In this document: positions 10,920 through 21,260 of the stretch, one piece after another
Layout of the letters: each line of letters begins with the position of its first letter
Numbering within the stretch: position 1 is the first letter of the stretch
Source: Icerya purchasi
Taxonomy: Eukaryota; Arthropoda; Insecta; Hemiptera; Monophlebidae
Assembly (NCBI GenBank): GCA_039619475.1
Contig: CM077115.1
Coordinates: 220,333,291 to 220,397,290, forward strand
Direction: 5' to 3'
Length of the DNA stretch: 64,000 bases
The notes under the pieces: model-generated
Databases searched by the model: none
Seen by the model: the letters and a program-made list of their open reading frames with translations, nothing else
Told to the model about the DNA's origin: nothing
Translations under genes and position numbers: made by a program

Positions 10920-13900
10920 TTAAATGTTTATACGGTCGCGGATTAAAGACAAGAATTTAGCAATAGCAGGGACAACAGACAGTGAAGGAAAGGCGAGGAT
11001 AAAGGAAGCACAGTACGGCGTGGGGATATTAAGGGATAGTAGATCTGAGTATAGTACCAATCTTTCGGAAGACAAAGATGCACACTCAAAGAAAATGTGA
11101 TCAGCGTCACAATCAAGTGTGTTATCTACACATAATGGACAGAGGGGAAAGGAAGTAATAGAAAATCGATAAAGAGAAGCAGGAAGACAGCTGTGACCAA
11201 AGCGAAGGCGACAAAGAGAGGATATAGTAGAACGACGAAGGTGTGGGAAGTCCAGGAACCAAGGGTGTGAGGGTGGAAAGGATTGAATAGATAAATATAA
11301 GGACCGCGGATTTGTAAAGGAAGGACCATACAAAGATTTCCAATTTTCAAATTGAATTTTTTTTGCTATACTTAGCAATTCGGAGGAGGGAAATCGTCGG
11401 ACAAAACGCCCGGAAGCCAAAGCCGAACGAGCAAGTTAGTCAGCCTTCTCATTACCATGAATCCCAACGTGACTGGGGACCCATAGGAATCTTATATGCA
11501 ATGAACGTGAGCGAGAGAGGACAGAAATTAAGGATCGAATATGTAAGATGACTGGGTCCGAAGAAGGATGAATATAGGGAGAAGAAATACAATCAAGAAC
11601 GCTTCTGGAGTCAGATATCAAAAGAAAATTTGTTTGGACAGTAAGAGAACTAGTGAATTCAATGGCGCGTAAAATTGCAAACGACTCTGCGTAGTAAATA
11701 GAGCAGAATGATGGTAATTTAAATACATTTGAGTGGTTAAGCGCAGGAATGAAGATCGATGCACCCACCCCGTGAGCCATTTTAGATCCATCAGTATAGA
11801 CGAGTGTATGGTCGGGGAATGCGGATGTTACTAACTGGTTAAATTCGTTAATAGATGCTGAGGGGGGAAGAGACTTTAAACCAGGAGGCAAGGAGAACAG
11901 AGTCGGAGGATGAATAAGGTCAAAAAAATGGAAGTGAAAATATGGGAGTTTATCAAAAGAAATAACAAAAGGAGCAAACTTAAATAGACGAGCGGAAACC
12001 TGGGAGAGAATGGGGATTTTACTAGAGGCAAAACGCCAATCCTGCAGTAGGGAATGGTATGAATCAATAAGATTATTTGAGGAGATAGGAAGGCGCTTGA
12101 TGAGGAACCGGTAGGCAAGATAGTATCTACGAAGGGAGAGGGGAGGAACACCAGACTCAGCCAGGATCGCCGGAATAGGGCTGGATTTTAAAACGCCAAG
12201 GCATAAGCGGAGGGCTGCATTCTGGACTGTATTCAGTTTGGAGAGAAGAGACTGGGATGCGTTGCCGTAAAGAAAACTACCGTAATCAAACTTAGAGCGG
12301 ATAATAGATTTATAGAGTATGAGGAGTACTACAGGATCTCCGTCCCAATTGGAAGACGACAAAGCCTTTAAGATATTTAACCGTTTTAGTGTAGATGAAT
12401 GAAGATAATTTATATGTTCTGAGAAGGATAGTCGACTATTGAGATAGATTCCTAAATATCGGAAGGAGGTAACAAAGGGTAGACGCAGGTTATTGATCGA
12501 TACGTTGATTAATGCTGGATTATAGGGGCGGTAAGTAAAAATAGTACATGAGGATTTTAAAGGAGCAATCATAAGGTGGATTTCTGATAGGGAACTTTCC
12601 AGAATATGTAAGGACTCCTGCAGCTTGTGACGGGCTTCTGGGATATTAGAAGCGGCTGTACAAAGGAGTATATCATCCGCAAAGAACAAAGAGGAAGAAG
12701 ATATAGGAAGTGAAGCGATGTTTAGAGTGTATATATTAAAGAGAGTGGGGCTAAGACAAGACCCCTGTGGTAGACCGTGGAAAACTTTTCGTATAATTGA
12801 CTCATCGGCTGAACTTAAATGAATGGTTCTATTTTGAAAGAGATTCATAATTATTAAGATGAAATGAGGAGGTAAATTAATGGAGAACATTTTATTTCGG
12901 AGAGTTGGAAGATGAACGCTGTCAAAGGCACTTGAGACATCAACAAAAGCGGCCAAAGTGAAGTTTTTTTGGATGAATGATTTGTATATATAGTATAGGA
13001 AAGAGGCAACACAATCAGAAGGACCACGGCCAGGACGAAATCCATACATATTATCAGGGAGTACCTTATTATTCTCCAACCACCAAACAAGACGTTTGTT
13101 TAACATGGATTCGAATAGTTTCCTAAGACAGCTAGCGAGGGAAATGCAGAGAAAAGCCGAAGAGTCTTTATCCTTTGGAATAGGGACAATTTTGAAGGAG
13201 TTCCATGTGGGAGGCGTATAGCCAGAAAAGGGGATAGAGTTAAAAATGTTTAAGAGGATTTCATAGAATTGTTTAGGAAGATTTTTAAGAACAGAATAAG
13301 GGATTCCGTCTAAGCCTGGAGATGAGTTTATATTTTTAGGAAAAGCTGCAAAGAGCTCGCTAATAGTAAAAGGAGTGGTTAAGAAGTGAGGAGGAGAGTT
13401 TGAACTATGCGAAGAAGGATTTATTTCCTCGGCAGAAGGAACATAAGGGCTACGCCATCAACGAAGGAGGAAAGTTTATCTGCTGAAAGATCCACATAGG
13501 AAAGACTGATAGATCGTGAATTTTGAAAAGCTTTTGCCAACTTCCAAATTCGAGAAAGTGGAGTAAATCTGGAAAAGGATGCGCAAAATGCAGCCCAAGA
13601 GCTTTCTTTGCCTTTTTGCAAACATATCTTGATTTAGCATTAGCTTGTTTGTATGTCAAGAAGTTAACGACGGTAGGATTAGAGCGAAAGGTGCGAAATG
13701 CGGACAAACTAGATTGGTAAGCTAACGAACAATCAGCATTTCACCACAAAGACGACGGATAGATACGCCTGGTATTTCCGGTGGGACTCTTCTTAGGAGG
13801 GGAGGAAGAAGATAAAGCCGAAGAAATCAACTGGATAAACTTTTGATACTGAGGGATAGGATCACGGTTAGGATTGAAACAAAAAGTCGAGGATTCAAGA

Positions 13901-14823
13901 AAAGAATGGAATTTGGGCCAATCAGTTTTCGAAAGGTTCCAGCGAGGAGTGACGGAAGTGTTGTGTTGAATGGATGAAGCGGCAACATGAACAGAGACAA
14001 TTATGGGGACGTGGTCACTGCCAAAAGTCCCGTCCAGAGTGCTCCATGAACATTTCCAACTTAAATTAGGAGAGCAGAAAGTAAGATCAATAGAACTGAA
14101 AGTGGAAGCGTTTTTAAAATATGTAGGGGAACCATCGTTGAGAATTACAAAATTATGGGCTAATAACAAAGATTGAAGGAGAGAACCATCACGATTTTGG
14201 GATGAGAGACCCCAGGCGGAAGAGCAGGCGTTCCAGTCTCCGCCAATAATAAACGGATGAGGAAGGGAATCAAAAAAAGATGGTAAATAAAAATCTTTAA
14301 GGTTGCATAAGGAAGGAATGTATACAGAGACCAAGTTAAGAGGGTGGCGTAATTTAGTGAATGAGGAAGGGATAGAAATGTAAACAAAATTTGGAGTATG
14401 GGAAGGGCTAGACATGTTTGGAAGGTTAATGCTATGGGTGGTGAATGGGATGCCCATTCTAACCAGAATGGCAGCTCCTCCATAGCCATCCTCGCGATCG
14501 CATCTAATTATCTGAAAGCCTCTGACGGAGAAATCTACTGAATCTGTGAGCCAGGTTTCAGATAGAAAAGCTACATGGATGTCAAGCAAACTTTCAAGGG
14601 CTAATTTGTTTGCCCGAACGCTGCGACAGTTCCATTGAAGAATCTTAATCATGGCATTATTGAGTAAATTAAAAAAAAACAAAGAAATAGAGCTGGAGGG
14701 AGGGAATAAGGAAGGAGAGGTGAGATACTGAACGTAAGTATACTGGTGAGAAAGGAGAAGAGAGATACTACAGTAAGTGGTAAAGGAAACATGATACGTA
14801 CATAAATAATTAAAAACTAACAT
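10920..14823 (-). pseudogene. B ORF2: endonuclease / reverse transcriptase / RNase H, four lesions
   Basis: The endonuclease domain (MIKILQWNCRSVRANK, FLSETWLTDS, IGGDWNACSSAWG, TFGSDHVPI) is open to 13741. RT follows (MYGFRPGRGPSD, AAFVDVSSAFDSVHLP, GLPQGSCLSP, FADDILLC), then RNase H (LVYTDGSK, YAESFAILRA, LISDSRS, GNEKAD) and the C-terminal CPLCVDNTLDCDADHIFFEC region, ending at 10920. Breaks are a TGA at 13741-13743 in place of the second Trp of a WW pair, frameshifts near 13605 and 13450, and a TAA at 11436-11438 just after the last RNase H Asp. More decay than in A2 fits its being the older insertion. Confidence 0.9.
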
Positions 14824-14825
14824 AA

Positions 14826-16421
14826 TTAATTAAGATTGATAAAATTAGCTAAGAAAAGCGGTAAAGATTCAGCAAGGGAAGGAGAAGAGGGAATGTTTTT
14901 AGATGCCAAAAGCTCCAAGAAACTTTCGGATAGGGAGGAAACTAATGGGAAGGAAGTAGTGGGAGGAGAATTAGAGGGCGATAAGGAAGAAGGATTAACG
15001 GTACTAAGTGCGGAGTGGCTACTTTTGTTGGAAGTGGAATTGCCAGAGAAGGAGGCGGATCTATTAAGAGCCCACCCATTAGAAGGAGAGGGAAAACGAT
15101 TAGAAGAGAGATTAGGAAATTGTGAAGGATAATTGAAGTGAGGTTTCGGAGAAGAAAATTTGTGAAAAGTGGGCGATTTAGGACGAGACATTAATTTAGG
15201 CAGCGAGAGAGACGACGAAGGAGAAGAACTGGAAGATAAATTATTAGACCTGGCACGGGAGACATTAGGATTTATTTTTCTGTTGGCGATATCAGCGAAA
15301 GAAAACGCAGACGAAGTACGATTTTCTTTTTTTAGTTGGCAGGCTTCACTAAAGGATATATTTTCAAATGCCATAATTTTTTTTAATTCCAGTTGTTCGA
15401 GAAATACTGGGCATTGGCGTTTAGTTGAATCATGAGCACCTTCACAGTTGAGACATTTTAATGGTAAAGGGGGACTAGAGCACTCATTAGCTTGGTGGGA
15501 GTCACCACATTTAACACATCTAGGTTTGCCGCGGCACATTTTTTCTGTGTGTCCGAAGCGGAAGCAAGAACGACACTGGATGGGAAGTCTGACACTAGGT
15601 TCAACCAGACAACGAAGATGAAAGAAATGGACAAAATCAGGAATTTTATTGGAAAGAAATTTGATTTCGATTAAAGGAATGGGACAGAGTTTATCCTCTT
15701 TCCTTTTTTTAAGACGCCGTATAGAAACAACAGGAACCAACGAGGAGACATCATTAAGGAGATCATCTTCAGAGAAATCAACCGGAATATCTCGAACAAT
15801 ACCAAATGAGAAGAGGAGAGAACTATGAATAAAAGCTTTAAATTGGTGCTCTTCTAAAAAAGATGTATCTAACAGAAATTTGTTAGCCGCGGACATATCG
15901 GTAAAAAATAACCGGAGCCTACTCCTGCCGGCTCGCACGATTTCCTTAATTGAAGTAGTCTTGCGAAATAAAAATTTAGCAGCTGCAAAAGGATGCAGAC
16001 TACCGATATTTTTATCGGAAAGAGATTCAAGCATAACTTGGATAGAACCGGTGAAGGTGCTAGAGAAAAGATCGACGTTACGTGAAGTTGGAATGTTATT
16101 GTGAGCGAAGTTACCTTCATTATTGTTGCTGTTATCTTTGTTATTTGTATTATTAATCTCATTATTTTCAGCTTTCCTTACTTTAAGATTGTCTTTATCG
16201 TCGTCTTTAATTTTAAAATTCTCGACAGCGCTGCTTATAACTGAATTTGCTGAACTAACTAAGTCTGTTTGCGATAGACGAAACTCCTTAACAGGCAGAT
16301 CGGCTTTTGGAGAGACTGGGCTGGAGGGTTTTCGTTTGTTGGAGGTATCTACCTCCATCACATTGACAGAAAGAGCGGGTCTGGAGGAGGCCGCCGTGCG
16401 ACCTCCCTTAGACGAACTCAT
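14826..16421 (-). CDS. B ORF1: intact gag-like protein with three CCHC knuckles
   Basis: The frame encodes 531 residues from ATG at 16419-16421 (MSSSKGGRTAASSRP) with no interruption. The layout is a Ser/Pro-rich N-terminus with a short Asn-rich patch near residues 90-110, a central domain (GSIQVMLESLSDKNIGSLHP) and zinc knuckles CRSCFRFGHTEKMC, CVKCGDSHQANEC and CLNCEGAHDSTKRQC, followed by a Ser-rich tail. Such proteins bind element RNA and form the ribonucleoprotein. ORF1 stops only a few bases before the first ATG of ORF2 (14823). The Asn tract is far shorter than in family A. An intact ORF1 beside a broken ORF2 is noteworthy. Confidence 0.9.
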   Translation of the reverse strand: MSSSKGGRTAASSRPALSVNVMEVDTSNKRKPSSPVSPKADLPVKEFRLSQTDLVSSANSVISSAVENFKIKDDDKDNLKVRKAENNEINNTNNKDNSNNNEGNFAHNNIPTSRNVDLFSSTFTGSIQVMLESLSDKNIGSLHPFAAAKFLFRKTTSIKEIVRAGRSRLRLFFTDMSAANKFLLDTSFLEEHQFKAFIHSSLLFSFGIVRDIPVDFSEDDLLNDVSSLVPVVSIRRLKKRKEDKLCPIPLIEIKFLSNKIPDFVHFFHLRCLVEPSVRLPIQCRSCFRFGHTEKMCRGKPRCVKCGDSHQANECSSPPLPLKCLNCEGAHDSTKRQCPVFLEQLELKKIMAFENISFSEACQLKKENRTSSAFSFADIANRKINPNVSRARSNNLSSSSSPSSSLSLPKLMSRPKSPTFHKFSSPKPHFNYPSQFPNLSSNRFPSPSNGWALNRSASFSGNSTSNKSSHSALSTVNPSSLSPSNSPPTTSFPLVSSLSESFLELLASKNIPSSPSLAESLPLFLANFINLN

Positions 16422-16540
16422 CAGCTAATATAAAAATTAATTATAAATGGGATGACAGTGAATTATAAAAGAAAAGAAAAAAAAAAGAAAGAAAAAAAAC
16501 GAAAATAAAATTAGAAATAAGACAGCGGAAAGAATCAATA
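16422..16540 (-). promoter_or_regulatory. B 5' UTR, proximal part
   Basis: This stretch is non-coding and lies between the ORF1 start of B and the A2 insertion point. It continues at 26786-26997. The two parts make a 5' UTR of about 330 bases. Confidence 0.65.
16529..16540. repeat. Target-site duplication of A2, left copy
   Basis: AAAGAATCAATA here is repeated at 26774-26785, directly after the A tail of A2. The last A residues may belong to the tail, so the duplication is 10-12 bp. It proves that A2 is a separate retrotransposition into B. Confidence 0.9.
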
Positions 16541-16839
16541 TTTTGAGTGCGTTTTCGAACATGTAGTGCGTTATCGCGTTTATCGTCGGCAGATCAACAG
16601 CGGTGAGATTGTTCAATTTTACTTCCTTTTGTCTGTCTTATCACTCGTTTTAATTGTAACACGTTAAACACGGTAATCACGTTTTCGTTATTCGCCGTGT
16701 CTGAATTTCAGATTTTTCTCGCATAGATTTAATTTCACTTTTAATTCATCGATTTACTTATTTATTCGCTTACATTTATTTATTTAATCTTTCTCGTTTC
16801 GTGTTTTTTTTTTCCCTCTCCTTTTCTTCTGCTTGTTAA
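16541..16839 (+). promoter_or_regulatory. A2 5' UTR, probable internal promoter region
   Basis: This 299-base leader runs from the duplication to the ORF1 ATG. The first few bases (16541-16546) differ from A1, perhaps through untemplated or variable 5' ends. Confidence 0.6.
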
Positions 16840-17142
16840 ATGAGCGTAGCTAAGGGGGGCCGCTCAGCGGCCTCCTCCCAAAATTCAACCAAATCGGTTA
16901 AACCCCCATCCAACCTGTCCATAAGTGTAGACTTAGATCCCAACCCGAAACGTAAATCGGCTGATCCTCTCTCACCGATTTCCGCTACTCTCCCAAAAGA
17001 AATCAGGCTTTCTCAAGCCGATCTCACCATACCGTCTCCGTCTTACGTTCTCGATCCTAACAGCAATAGCAATAATAGCAACTCCCATTCTAATATCACC
17101 AGCGATACTAACGGCAATAGTATCAACAATAATAACATAAAT
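16840..17142 (+). pseudogene. A2 ORF1, N-terminal part (interrupted by F)
   Basis: It starts MSVAKGGRSAASSQ at 16840, identical to A1, and runs into the Asn-rich repeat, where F interrupts it at 17141. The rest of the frame resumes at 21261. If F were absent the frame would read through the Asn tract without a shift, unlike A1, so ORF1 was probably intact when A2 inserted. Confidence 0.88.
17134..17140. repeat. Target-site duplication of F, left copy
   Basis: AACATAA here is repeated at 21254-21260 on the other side of F. A1, which lacks F, has a single copy at this place. Confidence 0.75.
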
Positions 17143-19906
17143 CGACGCTTTTTGTAGTTTTTTAGTTGTATTTTTAAAGTGGAAGGTAAAGAATTGAAAA
17201 GTTTAGGACCCATATATATAGATTGATTTCGGATGTGGTATTTGTTAATATTCGGTAATACTGCTAATTCTTCGCCCGCTGATCTAGTAATACTTTGCAT
17301 AACCGAAATATTAAATTTTGTTTTATTTTTAAGAACGAACATAAGTAGTTGTAATTCATAGAGTTTTGAAAGATGTATAATATTATAATCTACAACTGTG
17401 TCCAGATCTCTGCCAAGTAGATTTACAACATTTTTTTGGAGTTGAATCAAATGTTTTAAATGGTGGTCAGCAGCTTTGCCCCAGTGCATGATTCCGTAGC
17501 TTAATAAGGGTTGGTATAAAGCAATATATAGTTTACGGAGATGTATAGTATTGAAAAATTTGCTTAGATAATAAAATCGATATAATTTAATTTTCTAATT
17601 TTCGGTGCAAGATAAATTGGATGTTTATCCCAAAACAGTTTACAGTCTAGTTGAACACCTAAATATTTTATCTCATACACTCTATACAGGGGAGCATTAT
17701 TTTCCCAAAAAATTTTGAAATCATTAAATTTAAATTGCGGTATGTGACTATAAATAATTAATTTAGTTTTATTTAGATTAATAAATAGTTGATTATGGTG
17801 CAACCAGTTTTTGATTTTATACAAGTCATCCTGTAAAAGACTCTGAAGAATATCTTGTTTGCGAGAGTTTACCATTAGCACGGTATCGTCTGCGTAACAA
17901 AATATTTTCCCATAAACGTCTAGATTACATAAATCATTAATATAAATTAAAAATAGGAGAGGCCCCAAAATGCTTCCCTGAGGTACACCGTAAACTTGCT
18001 TTACTACATAGTCACTTTTTATATTATTATTATTATTAGTGCAATGCAGTCTGTTCGTTAAATAAGATTTAAGCCAATCATGCATAATTCCACGGAAGCC
18101 ACAATTAAATAATTTCCTTAGCAAGATGTTATGATTAACCACGTCAAATGCTTTTTTTAAGTCTAAATAAACTGCTGCAACCGAACTGCCCATTTCCAAT
18201 TTGGATGCAATGAAGGAAATATGATTAAAAAGTGCGTCATCTGTGCAAAGTTCAGGCAGGAAACCATACTGATTTTTGCTAAAAAAGTTATTATTCAGTA
18301 AGTAATTTAACATTCTACGCTTAATACATTTCTCAAATATTTTGGCTGTGGTGGACAGAATGCATATAGGTCGGTAATTGGAAATATTAGAACAATCACC
18401 ATTTTTAAAAACAGGCGTAATTATACCAAATTTTAAGACTGATGGAAATCTTCCGACTTGAATGGATGTATTAAATAAGTAGGTTAGATGTTTAACAAAA
18501 AAGTGTAAATTTTCTTTTATTAATGAGATCGAAATTCCATCAAACCCGAAAGAGGACTTGTTAGGCATTGACATTATTCCAAGCCTAACTTCATCGAAAG
18601 AAAAATCGATAAATCCAAAGGAGTTGAGGGTAGTGGGTTCTTTCGTTGGAATGTAGTTAAAAGTTTCTGTACTATCTATCATATCTTTCACCACATTACT
18701 GAAATAGTTATTGAAGTAATCTGCGGTTAATTTTTCATTACCACACACATTCGTTTTGATGCCATTAATAGATATATTATGTAATATTCGTGGATTATTT
18801 CCTAAGGTTTTTTTAATAACCGCCCAATACTTTTTTTGATTATTTTCACACTTTTCTAATAATTTATTATAATAATTTTTTTTTGCCTTTCTAGATAGTC
18901 GTTGCAGATTTTTTGAAGTTTCTTTAAATTGTAATTTTAAATAGGGGTCAGTAGGATAACGCTTAGTTAGTATGTATGCTAGATTTTTTTCACGAGAAAG
19001 CTTGACTAATTCATCTGTAATCCAAGGCGATCTTTTATGGACTTTTCTTGTCTGTCGTTTACATTTTGATTTCTCCATACCATTTTTTATTATAGATACA
19101 AACTCCTCAAATTTCTCGTCAATGGTTAAATGCAAACCATATATTTTTTCACAGTCGATAGTTGCTAAATAATGTTTGAACTTAATTTTATCAAAATAGT
19201 ATACACAGTTGGATTTAATAGACTTAAGGTTGGAATGAAATGTAATTGATGCATTTATAGCACAATGATCGGAAAAACTTATTTTAATTATTTTGTGTAT
19301 TATGTTTGATTTAAACAGTATATCATTAAAATCTCTGACAAACAAATGATCTAAGCAAGATGAATAACCTGAATGTTCTTGTATAAAAGTCGGTGTATTA
19401 ACAACACTAGTGAATCCCCATGAATATAGTAAATTCAAGTAATCGGAAGATTTCGTTTTGTCCAAAAGATTTATGTTAATATCACCTGATAGGATTGAAG
19501 TTGCTGAAGATAAATTTATTATGCGCTGCAGATCAGATAAAAAATCCTCATGATTATGACTGCAGAAACGAAAGATACCAAAAACAGTTACATGGATGTT
19601 GTCATCAAAAAACAATTTCGCTCCAACTATGTTTGCGGAGATGATAGAGATGTCAATTTTTTGAAATAAAATACTGTTGTTAATATACATTATAACACCA
19701 CCTGATCTTTTATTACCTCTACATTGTCCTATGGACGTATAACCAGAAATGACATATTGGTTTAATTCCTCTTCGTACAGCCAGGTTTCTGTGAGAATTA
19801 TTATATCATACTGAACATTATTACTAGCCAAAAAAATTAAAAGTTCATCAAATTTTGAGCGGACACTATTAATATTAAGCGTAAATAATTTAATTTCCGA
19901 GCTCAT
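17141..19906 (-). pseudogene. F ORF2: endonuclease and reverse transcriptase, one frameshift
   Basis: The start MSSEIKLFTLNINSVRSK at 19906 opens an endonuclease domain (IIILTETWLYEEE, LSGDININLLD, CLDHLFVRDF, SFSDHCAI). RT follows (NYRPICILSTTAKIFEKCI, NQYGFLPELCTDDALF, VYLDLKKAFDVVNHNILL, VPQGSILGPLLF, CYADDTVLM). The frame breaks near 17575, before the thumb, and resumes in another frame (HWGKAADHHLKHLIQLQ to SLPSTLKIQLKNYKK). No own stop codon precedes the 3' boundary: the frame runs on into antisense A2 sequence. There is no RNase H, as expected for the CR1 group. The single shift suggests recent insertion. Confidence 0.88.
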
Positions 19907-20101
19907 GCTTAATCGATGTTATAAAATAATGTAGAACTACGTAAGTATATAAACGCCGAAGTAAAAATATTAAATAAGTTACAGCGAAGTTGAGGGCTCC
20001 ATTCAAACCAAAAAAAAAAAAACGAAAGAATTTGAAATATTTAAGTTGTACATGATATAGGTAAATATAATGAAATAATCTACATTTATGGGAAATACTA
20101 G

Positions 20102-21019
20102 TCATGGGGTGCTTCGCATGAGTCCGGCTATCTGATCTTCTGAAATAATCCTGATTGCTGGGACGTCCTCATTTTTCTTGGCAAAAATTTTTGAGTCTCT
20201 AGTCCAGACAAATAGCCATCCTTTCGAACGCAGTTGACGTGTCATGGAGAACAAATGTGAATTTGTCGGCGAGAGATGTTCGTTGACGTATATTCGGGAA
20301 CCGGCTATTGTATCGGACGACCCGAGAGCCTTAAGGGTCGGCCGTTTTACTCGGCTGTTTTTAATAAAATCCGCCTTCAGAGATCTACGGCAGAACTTCA
20401 CTACAATAGCCGGACATTTCTGCGTTTTAGTTTGCGGCGGACGCAGCCGATGGCAGCAATCGATGTCAGCGGCATCAATCGTCACTCCTACTGCTGCCCC
20501 GATTTTTGCCACCACGCTTTCAATGTTCTCGTCAGGCTGCACTGGTACGCCGTTAATGATGGCGTTGTTGCGCCGCGTATATTGTTCGAGAACAGCTAGT
20601 CGACTGCTCAGCTGATTATTTTGCTCTCTGAGCGCACTATTCTCTTCGCGCAGTGACGCGATTAGTGCCAGCGCACTGTTTAACTTGGCCGCGTTGTCAG
20701 TCAGTGAATCACGCATCTCGTTAAACGATAGCATGATCCCGGCTCGCATCGCGCATATATCGGCACGTAGCGATATCTGATCGTTTTGCATGGCAGTGCC
20801 AGCAGTTACTGTTGCTAATGCCGCCGTGGCCTGCGTCCCGCGCATAACTGCGCGACAGTCTGGACAGCGCCACTTGGCTCTATTGGCCGTGCTCATCTTT
20901 GCCCAGGTATCCCCCGATAAACCGGAGCACGCGAAATGTAACGGCTGATAACACACTGAGCAAGCCGCGTAATCTCCATTTACCGGCACTTCAGCGTCAC
21001 ATTTTCGGCACTGCGACAT
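20102..21019 (-). CDS. F ORF1: PHD-finger, coiled-coil RNA-binding protein
   Basis: This is an intact frame of 305 residues. Residues 1-55 form a PHD-like zinc finger: CRKCDAEV, CSVCYQPLHFACSG and WRCPDC give the C4-H-C3 pattern. Residues about 95-145 are heptad-like with Leu and charged residues (LREENSALREQNNQLSSRL), a likely coiled coil for oligomerisation. The C-terminal half (NNAIINGVPVQPDENIE, RSKGWLFVWTRDSKIF) resembles the RNA-binding C-terminal domain of LINE ORF1 proteins. The gene is clearly richer in G+C than ORF2 of the same element: 53% by hand count at 20401-20460 against 22% at 19261-19320. Confidence 0.88.
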   Translation of the reverse strand: MSQCRKCDAEVPVNGDYAACSVCYQPLHFACSGLSGDTWAKMSTANRAKWRCPDCRAVMRGTQATAALATVTAGTAMQNDQISLRADICAMRAGIMLSFNEMRDSLTDNAAKLNSALALIASLREENSALREQNNQLSSRLAVLEQYTRRNNAIINGVPVQPDENIESVVAKIGAAVGVTIDAADIDCCHRLRPPQTKTQKCPAIVVKFCRRSLKADFIKNSRVKRPTLKALGSSDTIAGSRIYVNEHLSPTNSHLFSMTRQLRSKGWLFVWTRDSKIFAKKNEDVPAIRIISEDQIAGLMRSTP

Positions 21020-21253
21020 TCTTCTAAGATTTCGTTATCTACTCGAGAATCGGAGAAAATAATATTCAACGCGGAATAAATCAAATTTTTCGCTTACCTT
21101 ATTTTGCGAACAGCTCGACGGAAATAAATTCTGAAAACGGTGTTATGATCAGCACAGAAAATACTATTATAATATACTAATTTAAAAAACTAATGAACAA
21201 AACACCAGCCGATTCTGAAACGTTTTTCGAGAGCAAAGCAAACACGACTGTTC

Positions 21254-21260
21254 AACATAA
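21254..21260. repeat. Target-site duplication of F, right copy
   Basis: AACATAA matches 17134-17140. A2 sequence resumes directly after it. Confidence 0.75.

Larger units (their letters stand above)
10149..16540 (-). mobile_element. Element B (I/R1-like), main part: tail to 5' UTR
   Basis: B contains ORF1 (14826-16421), ORF2 (10920-14823), a long 3' UTR (10149-10919) and the proximal half of its 5' UTR (16422-16540). The distal 5' UTR lies at 26786-26997, beyond the inserted A2. The target bases ATCT occur at both ends (10145-10148 and 26998-27001), a short duplication that merges with the A tail. Without A2, B is about 6.6 kb and seems full length. ORF1 and ORF2 are clearly homologous to but distinct from family A. 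Confidence 0.9.
16541..17140 (+). mobile_element. Non-LTR retrotransposon A2 (I/R1-like), 5' part
   Basis: This contains the 5' UTR (16541-16839) and the first hundred codons of ORF1. Element F then interrupts it. The sequence matches A1 in reverse complement from 16547 on. Confidence 0.93.
17141..21253 (-). mobile_element. Element F: CR1-like retrotransposon inserted in A2
   Basis: F is a 4.1-kb element with a PHD-type ORF1 (20102-21019), ORF2 (about 17141-19906) and a 5' UTR of about 230 bases. Its boundaries are set by comparison with the uninterrupted copy A1 and by a 7-bp AACATAA duplication. PHD-finger plus coiled-coil ORF1 proteins are typical of CR1-group elements. It is related to G (37050-39870). 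It has no poly(A) or other tail and ends within the last codons of ORF2. Confidence 0.88.
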
